Origin: an uncultured Eubacteriales bacterium
GTDB taxonomy: Bacteria; Bacillota; Clostridia; Christensenellales; Borkfalkiaceae
Direction: 5' to 3'
Assembly: GCA_900542935.1 (NCBI GenBank)
Contig: UQPN01000015.1
Span: 1-56,982 of the forward strand
DNA: 56,982 nt
This document shows, in pieces, positions 25,101-33,412 of the stretch (positions are counted from its first letter, which is position 1; the number at the start of each line of letters is the position of its first letter). The notes under the pieces are model-generated. The model was not told the DNA's origin, searched no databases, and worked only from the letters and a program-made list of their open reading frames with translations. The position numbers and the translations under genes were made by a program.

Positions 25101-25991
25101 ATGCCTGAAATCGGGAAAATTCTGAATAATTCGGGAACGACGGTGTGCCGTATGTTTATTTCGGAGGCGGCGCGGTGCAGAAACCGCTACCGCAACCACA
25201 AGCATACGGAATTTGAAATTTCGCTGATTTTAAAGGGCAACGGTCTTTACGATACCGAACGCGGCAGAGAAAACATCCGTCCCGGCGACGTGTTTATGTA
25301 TTCGACGGGCGAGTACCATTGCATTACGGATATTTTCGGCGAGAGCGATGAGGACGGGATGCTGCTTCTGAATCTGCACTTTTCTCCGAATTTCGTGTGG
25401 AGCGCGGGAAACGATTATCTGAGCAACGGTTACCTCGGCGCGTTTTTCGAACGGGGAAAAGAAACTTCGGCGAAGCTGGACAGGCGCAACGCGCGCTTTT
25501 CAGACGTAACGGCGATGCTCGGCGCCATACGCGCGGAATTTTCGAACGGCGGCTACGGATACGAAGTGATGGTGAAAGCGAAACTTTTAGAACTGCTGGT
25601 ACTGTTGCGGCGGGAGTTCTTTCCGTCTGCGGAAAACGGCGACGGAAAAAATTCGGCGTACGCGCTGCATGCGGGCGGAATAGAACGGGCGATAGATTTT
25701 ATGGACAAAAATTTCGCGGGCGCCGTTACGCTGGAAGAAATCGCGCGGGAGGCGTATATGCCGCGCACGTATTTCTGCGCGGTGTTTAAAAAACTGAACG
25801 GCATGACGCCGTGGCAATACATCAATATCCGAAGAATCGACGAAGCTCTTGCGCTTTTAAAACATTCCGACGACACGGTATTGAAAATCGCCGTGCGTTG
25901 CGGATTCAACAACACGGCGAATTTCAACCGGATTTTTAAAAAAATTACGGGGCTTACGCCTGCCGAATACAGAAAAAGCCTGCAAAAATAA
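25101..25991 (+). CDS. AraC-family transcriptional regulator with N-terminal cupin domain
   Basis: The only convincing plus-strand gene. Its 296 residues comprise a cupin-type sensing domain (RNHKHTEFEISLILKGNG; IRPGDVFMYSTGEYHCI, about 30-90), a linker, and two helix-turn-helix motifs at about 190-296: LEEIAREAYMPRTYFCAVFKK and VLKIAVRCGFNNTANFNRIFKKITGLTPAEYR. Such proteins sense sugars or sugar acids and activate adjacent catabolic genes. The start ATG 25101 has GGGAGAG upstream. It diverges from the dehydratase gene and ends before a bidirectional terminator shared with the pyr operon. Confidence 0.93.
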   Translation: MPEIGKILNNSGTTVCRMFISEAARCRNRYRNHKHTEFEISLILKGNGLYDTERGRENIRPGDVFMYSTGEYHCITDIFGESDEDGMLLLNLHFSPNFVWSAGNDYLSNGYLGAFFERGKETSAKLDRRNARFSDVTAMLGAIRAEFSNGGYGYEVMVKAKLLELLVLLRREFFPSAENGDGKNSAYALHAGGIERAIDFMDKNFAGAVTLEEIAREAYMPRTYFCAVFKKLNGMTPWQYINIRRIDEALALLKHSDDTVLKIAVRCGFNNTANFNRIFKKITGLTPAEYRKSLQK

Positions 25992-26015
25992 GCGGCAATA
26001 CTTGTTTATGCCACA

Positions 26016-26045
26016 AAAAAAACGGATGCCGCTATCCGTTTTTTT
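26016..26045. terminator. Bidirectional terminator between AraC gene and pyr operon
   Basis: A 12-base-pair stem (26016-26027 with 26034-26045) of ACGGAT/ATCCGT flanked by seven A and seven T residues encloses a 6-base loop. It serves the plus-strand AraC gene and the minus-strand pyr operon, which converge here. Confidence 0.88.
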
Positions 26046-26086
26046 CTTTATATCAAGATGAAATTAACGCGTTTTTGCGCCGAAAA

Positions 26087-27160
26087 TCAGATGCGTTCGT
26101 CGCAATAGGCGCAGCGAAGCACGCCCTCGCCGTCTTTATATACGAGGCGGCGCAGCTCCTGTTCGCCCGTGGTGATGCAGCGAGGATTTTTGCAGATTGC
26201 GGAAGAATCTTCGTATTCGTTCTTCGGCTTCCTCCGATCGGGCAAGTCTTTTTCGGCAAGCAATTTTAAAATGAGCGCCATGCGCATGAGTCTGCCGCAA
26301 CGCGTCTGTTCGAAATAGCAGGCGCGGGGATCGTCGTCTACCTTGACGGAAATTTCGTTTACGCGGGGCAGCGGGTGCATTACGATGGCATCCGGTTTCG
26401 CCGAACGCATTTTATCTTCCGTGAGAATATACACGTCTTTCAGGCGTTCGTATTCCTCTTCGCTTTCAAACCGCTCTTTCTGGATTCTCGTCATGTACAG
26501 GACGTCTACGGAGCCTATAGAATCTTCGAGCGAGCGGCTTTCCGTGCAGGGAATGCCTTTCTTTTCGATATATTCTTTTTTTACGTAATCGGGAAGGCGC
26601 AATTCTTCGGGAGAAACGAGCACGAACTTCACGCCCTTATAGCGCGACATCGCGCCGATGAGAGAGTGTACCGTTCTGCCGTATTTCAGATCGCCGCAGA
26701 AACCTACCGTAAGATTTTCGAAACAGCCTTTCTTTCTGCGGATGGTAAGCAGATCGGCAAGCGTCTGCGTGGGGTGATACCTGCCGCCGTCGCCCGCGTT
26801 GATGACGGGAACGAGCGAACGACGGATGGCGACGTCCGGCGCGCCCTCTTTCGGGTGGCGCATGGCGATGATATCCGCATAGCCCGAAACCACTTCGACG
26901 GTATCGGATACGCTTTCGCCTTTGGATGCGGAACTGAGGCCCGCCCCCGCAAAACCGAGCACGCTGCCGCCGAGAGAAAGCATTGCCGATTCGAAACTCA
27001 GCCGCGTGCGCGTGGACGGTTCGAAAAACAGCGTGGCAAGGCGTTTATGTTTGCATTTGTCTTGGTATTTTTCGGGGTTTGCCGCGATATCTTCGGCAAC
27101 GGAAATGAGTTCGTCGATTTCCTCTGTGGTTAAATCGAGAATATTCAGTACGTTTCTCAT
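26087..27160 (-). CDS. pyrB: Aspartate carbamoyltransferase catalytic chain fused to a PyrI zinc domain
   Basis: PyrB condenses carbamoyl phosphate with aspartate. The carbamoyl-phosphate loop FFEPSTRTRLSFE, the GDLKYGRTVHS stretch and the MHPLPRVNEI motif are intact. After about residue 310 a tail follows with Cys323, Cys328, Cys350 and Cys353 (C-x4-C-x21-C-x2-C). This is almost identical in spacing to the zinc site of E. coli PyrI (C-x4-C-x23-C-x2-C), and the ICKNPRCITTGEQ motif matches too. The roughly 100-residue nucleotide-binding allosteric domain of PyrI is missing. The tail should stabilise the chain contacts without CTP/ATP control. It is the last gene of the pyr operon; ribosome binding site AGAGG. 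Confidence 0.95.
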   Translation of the reverse strand: MRNVLNILDLTTEEIDELISVAEDIAANPEKYQDKCKHKRLATLFFEPSTRTRLSFESAMLSLGGSVLGFAGAGLSSASKGESVSDTVEVVSGYADIIAMRHPKEGAPDVAIRRSLVPVINAGDGGRYHPTQTLADLLTIRRKKGCFENLTVGFCGDLKYGRTVHSLIGAMSRYKGVKFVLVSPEELRLPDYVKKEYIEKKGIPCTESRSLEDSIGSVDVLYMTRIQKERFESEEEYERLKDVYILTEDKMRSAKPDAIVMHPLPRVNEISVKVDDDPRACYFEQTRCGRLMRMALILKLLAEKDLPDRRKPKNEYEDSSAICKNPRCITTGEQELRRLVYKDGEGVLRCAYCDERI

Positions 27161-27179
27161 ATATGTAACGCCTCTTTTT

Positions 27180-27821
27180 TTACGCTTTGATCCAGCTTTC
27201 GTCCGACGGGTTGTTCCTGAACGCGATGAGCCGCTGCACGTCCTGCGGGCGGATATAATTTTCTTCCGCCGCGACTTTTGCGATTGTATCGAAATCGCAG
27301 AGGCTGACGTTTTTTACGCCCGCCGCCTGCAATCTTTCGACGCCCTTTTTCATGCCGTACGTGAAGATGCTTACGATGCCGAGCACTTCCGCGCCCGCTT
27401 CGCGCAATACGTCCACCACTTCGAGCACGCTGCCGCCCGTGGAAATCAGATCTTCCACCACGACGACTTTTTCGCCTTTTTCCAGTTTGCCTTCAATCTG
27501 ATTCTGTCTGCCGTGATCTTTCGCGCCGGAACGCACGTAGCCCATCGGCATGCCGAGGATATGCGCAGTGATTGCCGCGTGCGCGATGCCCGCCGTAGAC
27601 GTGCCCATCAGCACTTCCGCTTCGGGGTATTCGCTTCTTATGACGGCGGCAAGCGCGTTTTCCACGTCGTTTCTTACTTCCGGCGCGGTGAGCGTGAGGC
27701 GGTTATCGCAATAGACGGGACTTTTGATACCGCTTGCCCACGTGAACGGCTGTTCCGGACGGAAAAACACCGCCTTGATTTTCAGTAAATCTTTCGCTAT
27801 CGTTTCTTTTACGTTCTGCAT
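27180..27821 (-). CDS. pyrE: Orotate phosphoribosyltransferase
   Basis: Joins orotate to PRPP to give OMP. The 213-residue protein shows the PRPP-binding motif VVVVEDLISTGGS, the loop YVRSGAKDHGRQNQIEG and LMGTSTAGIAHA, all standard for PyrE. Cytoplasmic. Ribosome binding site AAAGGAG; pyrF lies 15 bases upstream and pyrB 19 bases downstream, so it is within the operon. Confidence 0.97.
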   Translation of the reverse strand: MQNVKETIAKDLLKIKAVFFRPEQPFTWASGIKSPVYCDNRLTLTAPEVRNDVENALAAVIRSEYPEAEVLMGTSTAGIAHAAITAHILGMPMGYVRSGAKDHGRQNQIEGKLEKGEKVVVVEDLISTGGSVLEVVDVLREAGAEVLGIVSIFTYGMKKGVERLQAAGVKNVSLCDFDTIAKVAAEENYIRPQDVQRLIAFRNNPSDESWIKA

Positions 27822-27836
27822 CGTTTTTATCTCCTT

Positions 27837-28538
27837 TTATCTGCCGAGAAATTCTTTCAGGCATCTTTCGTATGCCGCCTGCGGATCGGGCGCGGCGGTA
27901 ATCGGGCGCCCCACTACAATGTAATCGGAACCGAGTTCGCGCGCTTTTTCCGGGGTGGCGATTCGTTTCTGGTCGCCTTTATCACCGTCTGCGAAACGCA
28001 CGCCGGGCGTTACGGTAAGGAAACCGTTGCCGCAGATTTCGTGCACTTTTCCCGCTTCGAGCGGCGAGCAAACCACGCCGTCCAGCCCCGCGTTCTTCGC
28101 GTTGAGCGCATAGCTTTGCACAGTTTCTTCCATAGACGATCCGATGAGAAGTTCCTCGCGCAATGCTTTTTCGTCGGTGCTGGTAAGCTGCGTTACGGCG
28201 ATGAGAAGCGGGCGGGTGCCGTCCTCGCGCGTTAAACCTTCCAGCGCGGCTTTCATCATTTCGCCCGCGCCCGCCGCGTGAAGATTGCACATATCCACGT
28301 TCAGCGAAGAAAGCACTTTCATCGCTTTTTTCACCGTGTTGGGAATATCGTGCAGTTTTAAATCGAGAAAGATTTTATGTCCGCGGTTTTTTATCTCCCG
28401 CACGACGGAAGGCCCTTCCGCGTAAAACAGTTCCATGCCGATTTTGACGAAAGGTTTCTTTTCGCCGAATTTATCGAGAAATTCCAGAGTTTCTTTTGCG
28501 CCCGCAAAATCGAGCGCGACGATTACGTCCTTAGCCAT
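27837..28538 (-). CDS. pyrF: Orotidine 5'-phosphate decarboxylase
   Basis: Decarboxylates OMP to UMP. The 233-residue type 1 enzyme has VALDFAG at the N-terminus and the catalytic DLKLHDIPNTVKKA segment with its Asp-x-Lys-x-x-Asp pattern, plus a C-terminal phosphate loop DYIVVGRPIT. Overlaps pyrD by 8 bases. ATG 28538 has AGGAG. Confidence 0.97.
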   Translation of the reverse strand: MAKDVIVALDFAGAKETLEFLDKFGEKKPFVKIGMELFYAEGPSVVREIKNRGHKIFLDLKLHDIPNTVKKAMKVLSSLNVDMCNLHAAGAGEMMKAALEGLTREDGTRPLLIAVTQLTSTDEKALREELLIGSSMEETVQSYALNAKNAGLDGVVCSPLEAGKVHEICGNGFLTVTPGVRFADGDKGDQKRIATPEKARELGSDYIVVGRPITAAPDPQAAYERCLKEFLGR

Positions 28539-29448
28539 TGTGCGCCGCTCCTATAACGTCTTTTAAATTTTCTATGCCGTATTTTTCCATGACGGACGGA
28601 AGATTTTCCACGATTTTTTTGCTTGCGTACGGATCGACGAGATTCGCCGCGCCTACGCCCACCGCGCTTGCGCCCGCCAGCATCATTTCTATCGCGTCCT
28701 CCGCGGAAGATACGCCGCCGATGCCGATAATGGGGATTTTCACCGCTTCGTATACCTGATACACCATTCTGAGCGCGACGGGGAACAACGCTTTTCCAGA
28801 ATACCCCGCGATTTTCCGCGCGATGATCGGCTTCTTCGTTTTCAGATCGATACGCATGCCCGTCATCGTGTTGATGAGGCTGATGCCGTCGGCGCCGCCC
28901 TCTTCGCAGGCTTTCGCGATTGCCGCGATATCGGTTACGTTGGGCGACAGCTTCATATAAATCGGCTTATCCGTTACCTCTTTCACCGCTTTCGCTACGG
29001 CGAAAACGTTTTCGCACGAAGTGCCGAGCGCAAGCCCGCCCGCCTTCACGTTGGGGCAACTGACGTTTACTTCCAGTATGCCTACCTGTTCCTCTTTGCC
29101 GAAGCGTTCGCACAGGCGGACGTATTCTTCCACGGAAAAGCCGCTGACGTTGGCGATGACTTTTTTATGAAAAAACTTTTTCATTTCCGGCAATTCGTGC
29201 GCGAGAACGTGTTCCATGCCGGGGTTCTGCAAACCGATGGAGTTGACGATTCCCGTATCGCTTTCCGCGATTCTCGGCGTAGGGTTGCCGAAGCGCGGTT
29301 CTACCGTAGTGCCCTTGAACGAGAACGTGCCGAGCACGTTGATATCGTAAATTTCGGAAAATTCTTTTCCGTAGCCGAACGTGCCGCTGGCGGGAATGAC
29401 GGGATTATCGAGTTCCCAGCCGGACAAAGTTACTTTCGTATTCACCAT
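28531..29448 (-). CDS. pyrD: Dihydroorotate dehydrogenase B, catalytic subunit
   Basis: Class 1B enzyme oxidising dihydroorotate to orotate with FMN, passing electrons to PyrK and NAD. The 305-residue chain has PVIPASGTFGYG, NVSCPNVKAGG with the catalytic Cys, YMKLSPNVTD, and the FMN phosphate site IPIIGIGGVSSAEDAIEMMLAGA. Upstream frame extension to 29532 is ignored because ATG 29448 has an AAAGGAG site and the family starts there. It overlaps the end of pyrK by 7 bases, which supports a PyrD2PyrK2 complex. Confidence 0.97.
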   Translation of the reverse strand: MVNTKVTLSGWELDNPVIPASGTFGYGKEFSEIYDINVLGTFSFKGTTVEPRFGNPTPRIAESDTGIVNSIGLQNPGMEHVLAHELPEMKKFFHKKVIANVSGFSVEEYVRLCERFGKEEQVGILEVNVSCPNVKAGGLALGTSCENVFAVAKAVKEVTDKPIYMKLSPNVTDIAAIAKACEEGGADGISLINTMTGMRIDLKTKKPIIARKIAGYSGKALFPVALRMVYQVYEAVKIPIIGIGGVSSAEDAIEMMLAGASAVGVGAANLVDPYASKKIVENLPSVMEKYGIENLKDVIGAAHNG

Positions 29449-30173
29449 ATAATTTCGCTCCTTTGCAGGACGGGACCGTCCTTGCAGATTCTTTTCGCGC
29501 CGTTTTTCGTGAGGACGGAACAGCCCATGCACGCGCCGAAGCCGCAGCCCATGCGCTCTTCGAAGCTGTATTCGCCGTCCGTTTTTGCAATGCTTTCCAG
29601 CGCCCTGAACATGGGCATCGGACCGCAGGCGTAAAAATACGTGTAATCCAGCCGCGCGATGACGTCGGTTACAAAGCCTTTTTCGCCGAGGCTGCCGTCC
29701 GCCGTGGCAAGATACGTTTCCGCACCCAGCGCTTCGAATTTTTCTTTATAAAAAACTTCCGAAGCTTTATTGAAACCGAGCACGACCACGGGGGAAACGC
29801 CGCGTTTTATCAGTTCTTTGCAGAGTTTGTAAAGCGGTGGCACGCCTACGCCGCCGCCGACAAGAAGCGGGCGGCTGCCGCTTTTTTCGAGATTGTAGCC
29901 GTTGCCGAGTCCGACGAGCATATCCACCGTTTTGCCCGCCTGCATGCGGCTCATGATTTCCGTGCCCTTGCCCACTACTTTGAATACGAGCGTAAGCACG
30001 CCGTTTTCCGCGTCGCATACGGAAATCGGGCGGCGGAGATAGCAGCCGTCCACCGTGAGATTGACGAACTGCCCGGCGCCCGTGATTGCCGAAAAATCGC
30101 CGCGAAGCTTCATTTCGTATACGTTTTCGGCGATTTTTTCGTTGGAAACGATTTCGGGAAAGATCTGTTGCAT
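29442..30173 (-). CDS. pyrK: Dihydroorotate dehydrogenase electron transfer subunit
   Basis: Flavoprotein-iron-sulfur subunit that links PyrD to NAD+. The 243-residue protein has a ferredoxin-reductase-like FAD domain (YLRRPISVCDAE), an NAD domain (LLVGGGVGVPPLYKLCKEL) and a C-terminal [2Fe-2S] site with GCGFGACMGCSV and a later Cys in RICKDGPV. It lies between carB and pyrD; ribosome binding site AGAGGT. Confidence 0.96.
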   Translation of the reverse strand: MQQIFPEIVSNEKIAENVYEMKLRGDFSAITGAGQFVNLTVDGCYLRRPISVCDAENGVLTLVFKVVGKGTEIMSRMQAGKTVDMLVGLGNGYNLEKSGSRPLLVGGGVGVPPLYKLCKELIKRGVSPVVVLGFNKASEVFYKEKFEALGAETYLATADGSLGEKGFVTDVIARLDYTYFYACGPMPMFRALESIAKTDGEYSFEERMGCGFGACMGCSVLTKNGAKRICKDGPVLQRSEIIW

Positions 30174-30178
30174 GTTTT

Positions 30179-33100
30179 TTACCTCTTTTCTTTTTCTGTT
30201 CCGCCCGCCCCGCTATCGATCGTGGAAACGCACAGCGTGGTTTCTTCCAGCACGTCGAGCAGTACTTTTACCGTATCGAGGGCGGTGAACGTTGTGATGT
30301 TGTTTTCCGTGGCGATTTTACGGATTTTGTAGCCGTCGGTGTTTGCGCCGTTCTGCGCCACGTCGCTTGTATTCACCACGTAGGCGATGTGCCCCTGACG
30401 GAGCGCGCCCGGAATATCGTCGGAGCCGTCGCTGATTTTTTTCAGCTTTCTCGTACGGATGCCGTGCGTTTTCAGATAGTCCGCCGTGCCCGCCGTGGCT
30501 TCGATATTGAAGCCGAGATTGTAAAATCTTCGGACCAGCGGCAAAGCTTCCTCTTTATCTTTATCGCATACGGTAACGAACACCGTGCCGTAATTCTGCA
30601 GTTTCATTCCGGAAGCCTGCAACGCTTTGTACAAGGCGCGGTTAAGCTTATCGTCGTAGCCGATCGCTTCGCCCGTGGACTTCATTTCCGGCGAAAGGTA
30701 GGCGTCGAGCCCGCGGATTTTGCTGAACGAGAATACGGGAACTTTTACGTAATTTCTCTTCTTTTCTTCGGGATAAATCGAGAAAATCCCCTGTTCTTTC
30801 AGCGACTTGCCGAGGATGACTTCCGTGGCGATATCCGCAAGCGAAAAGCCCGTGGCTTTGGAAAGAAACGGTACGGTACGCGAGGAGCGCGGGTTGACTT
30901 CGATAATGTACACGCGCTCGTTTTTATCTACGATGAACTGAATGTTGTACAAGCCGACGATACCGACGGCAAGCCCCAGTTTGCGGGCGTACTGTAATAT
31001 TATGCCCTTTACTTTATCGGATATACTGAACGGCGGATAAACGCTGATGCTGTCGCCGCTGTGCACGCCCGTGCGTTCCACCAGTTCCATAATACCCGGT
31101 ACGAACACGTCGGTGCCGTCGCAGATGGCGTCTACTTCCACCTCTTTGCCGACGATGTATCTATCGACGAGCACGGGTTTATCTTCGCCGATTTCCACGG
31201 CGTTTTTCAGATATTTTCTTAAATCCGCCTCGTTCGATACGATCTGCATCGCTCTGCCGCCCAGCACGAACGACGGGCGCACGAGCACGGGATAGCCGAT
31301 TTTTGCGGCTGCAGCGACGCCGTCGCGGATGTTGGTAACCGCCTTGCCTTCGGGCTTGGGAATGTTGAGTTTTTCCAGAAGTTTTTCGAATAAATCTCTG
31401 TCTTCCGCGTTGTCGATGGCGCGGCAATCGGTGCCGATGATTTTCACGCCGCGTTTTTCCAGCGATTCGGCAAGATTGATTGCCGTCTGTCCGCCGAGAG
31501 AAGCGATGACGCCGTACGGCTTTTCGAGATCGACTACGTTCATCACGTCCTCGGTTGTGAGCGGTTCGAAATACAGCTTATCGGACGTGGTGTAATCGGT
31601 GGAAACCGTTTCGGGATTGTTGTTTATTATGATCGCTTTATAGCCCGATTTTTTAATCGTCTGCACGGCGTGCACCGTGGAATAATCGAATTCCACGCCC
31701 TGCCCGATGCGGATAGGTCCCGCGCCGAGAACGATGATGCTCTTCGTGGTTTCGTCGCGGAAAGATTCGTTTTCTTCGGCGTTGTAGGTGGAATAATAAT
31801 ACGGAATATAGGCGTCGAATTCGGACGCGCAGGAATCGATTGCCTTGTAGGCGGGCAGAATACCGTGCGCTTTTCTGAACTCGGTTATCTCCTTTTCCGA
31901 CATGTTCCAAAGGCGCGCCGCCGCCTTATCGGAAAATCCGTAACGCTTGCACTCTTTCAGTGCTTCCGCATCGGAAACGTGCTGTTTTGCGGAAAATTCC
32001 AGCCGCGTGATATGCAGAATTTTCGTAAGGAAAAATTTATCTATTTTCGTAAGATCTGCGATTTTTTCCACCTCTGCGCCGCGACGGAACAATTCAGCGA
32101 TCATGAAGATACGATCGTCCGTGGCGTCCTGCACATAGGCGAAAAGTTCTTCCGTCGTCATTGCTTCCGCTTTTTTCAGGAACAGATGATCGGCGCCGAT
32201 TTCCAGCGAACGCACCGCTTTCAGAAGGCTCTCTTCGAAATTTCTGCCCACGCTCATCACTTCGCCGGTGGCTTTCATCTGCGTGGAAAGTTTGTTGCTT
32301 GCCCCCGCGAATTTATCGAACGGAAACCGAGGCATTTTCGTTACGACGTAATCGAGCGCGGGTTCGAAGCTTGCGGGCGTGTTGGCAAGACGTATTTCAT
32401 CCAGCGTGAGCCCGACGGCGATTTTTGCCGAAACGCGGGCGATGGGAAAGCCGCTTGCTTTGCTTGCCAGCGCGGACGAACGCGAAACGCGGGGGTTCAC
32501 TTCGATAACGTAATAGCGGAACGAATCGGGATCAAGCGCGAACTGCACGTTACAGCCGCCTTCGATTTTCAGCGCGCGGATGATTTTCAGCGCGGCGTTG
32601 CGGAGCATCTGATATTCTTTGTTGGCAAGCGTCTGGCTGGGGCATACCACGATGGAATCGCCCGTATGCACGCCGACGGGATCGAGATTTTCCATATTGC
32701 ATACGACGATGGCGGTATCGTTTTTATCGCGCATGACTTCGTATTCGATTTCTTTATACCCTTTTACGCTCTTTTCGATGAGCACTTCGCGCACGGGGGA
32801 AAGCTCCAACGCGTTTTCCATCATTTCGCGGAATTCCGCTTCGTTATCGGCAAATCCGCCGCCCGTGCCGCCGAGCGTGAACGCGGGACGAAGCACTACG
32901 GGATAGCCGATTTTTTCCGCCGCTTTTACCCCCTCTTCCACGCTGTGCGCGATTTCGGAAGGACAGACGGGTTCGCCGATTTCTTCGCATAATTTTTTAA
33001 ATAAATCGCGGTCTTCCGCACGTTCGATGCTTTCGCTCTTCGTACCAAGAAGCTGCACGCGGCATTCTTTAAGCACCCCTTTCTTTTCCAGCTGCATGGC

Positions 33101-33394
33101 AAGATTCAGCCCCGTCTGCCCGCCGATGCTGGGGATAATCGCGTCCGGGCGTTCGTAACGGATGATTTTCGCCGTATATTCGAGGGTGAGCGGTTCCATA
33201 TACACCTTGTCCGCAATCGACGTATCCGTCATGATTGTGGCGGGGTTGGAATTGCAAAGCACCACCTCGTACCCCTCTTCTTTCAGCGCGAGGCATGCCT
33301 GCGTGCCGGCGTAATCGAATTCCGCCGCCTGCCCGATGACGATCGGACCGCTTCCTATTACCATTATTTTTTTCAAATCGTTTCTTTTAGGCAT
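30179..33394 (-). CDS. carB: Carbamoyl-phosphate synthase large subunit
   Basis: Makes carbamoyl phosphate from bicarbonate, ammonia and two ATP. The 1071-residue chain has two homologous ATP-grasp halves. Each begins with a GSGPI(V)IGQ or GAGPIRIGQG loop and contains a VIEVNPRxSRS/T metal site. The oligomerisation region lies between them. The C-terminal MGS-like allosteric domain (VFVTVCDKDKEEALPLVRRF onward, about 940-1071) is present, so UMP/ornithine-type control remains possible. Ribosome binding site GGGAGG; 18 bases after carA. Confidence 0.98.
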   Translation of the reverse strand: MPKRNDLKKIMVIGSGPIVIGQAAEFDYAGTQACLALKEEGYEVVLCNSNPATIMTDTSIADKVYMEPLTLEYTAKIIRYERPDAIIPSIGGQTGLNLAMQLEKKGVLKECRVQLLGTKSESIERAEDRDLFKKLCEEIGEPVCPSEIAHSVEEGVKAAEKIGYPVVLRPAFTLGGTGGGFADNEAEFREMMENALELSPVREVLIEKSVKGYKEIEYEVMRDKNDTAIVVCNMENLDPVGVHTGDSIVVCPSQTLANKEYQMLRNAALKIIRALKIEGGCNVQFALDPDSFRYYVIEVNPRVSRSSALASKASGFPIARVSAKIAVGLTLDEIRLANTPASFEPALDYVVTKMPRFPFDKFAGASNKLSTQMKATGEVMSVGRNFEESLLKAVRSLEIGADHLFLKKAEAMTTEELFAYVQDATDDRIFMIAELFRRGAEVEKIADLTKIDKFFLTKILHITRLEFSAKQHVSDAEALKECKRYGFSDKAAARLWNMSEKEITEFRKAHGILPAYKAIDSCASEFDAYIPYYYSTYNAEENESFRDETTKSIIVLGAGPIRIGQGVEFDYSTVHAVQTIKKSGYKAIIINNNPETVSTDYTTSDKLYFEPLTTEDVMNVVDLEKPYGVIASLGGQTAINLAESLEKRGVKIIGTDCRAIDNAEDRDLFEKLLEKLNIPKPEGKAVTNIRDGVAAAAKIGYPVLVRPSFVLGGRAMQIVSNEADLRKYLKNAVEIGEDKPVLVDRYIVGKEVEVDAICDGTDVFVPGIMELVERTGVHSGDSISVYPPFSISDKVKGIILQYARKLGLAVGIVGLYNIQFIVDKNERVYIIEVNPRSSRTVPFLSKATGFSLADIATEVILGKSLKEQGIFSIYPEEKKRNYVKVPVFSFSKIRGLDAYLSPEMKSTGEAIGYDDKLNRALYKALQASGMKLQNYGTVFVTVCDKDKEEALPLVRRFYNLGFNIEATAGTADYLKTHGIRTRKLKKISDGSDDIPGALRQGHIAYVVNTSDVAQNGANTDGYKIRKIATENNITTFTALDTVKVLLDVLEETTLCVSTIDSGAGGTEKEKR

Positions 33395-33412
33395 ACTGTT
33401 TCCTCCCGCCGG

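Noticed and set aside
31670..32992. Plus-strand frame of 440 codons opposite carB
   Set aside because: Antisense shadow with the same biased composition; carB motifs on the minus strand cover the whole stretch.
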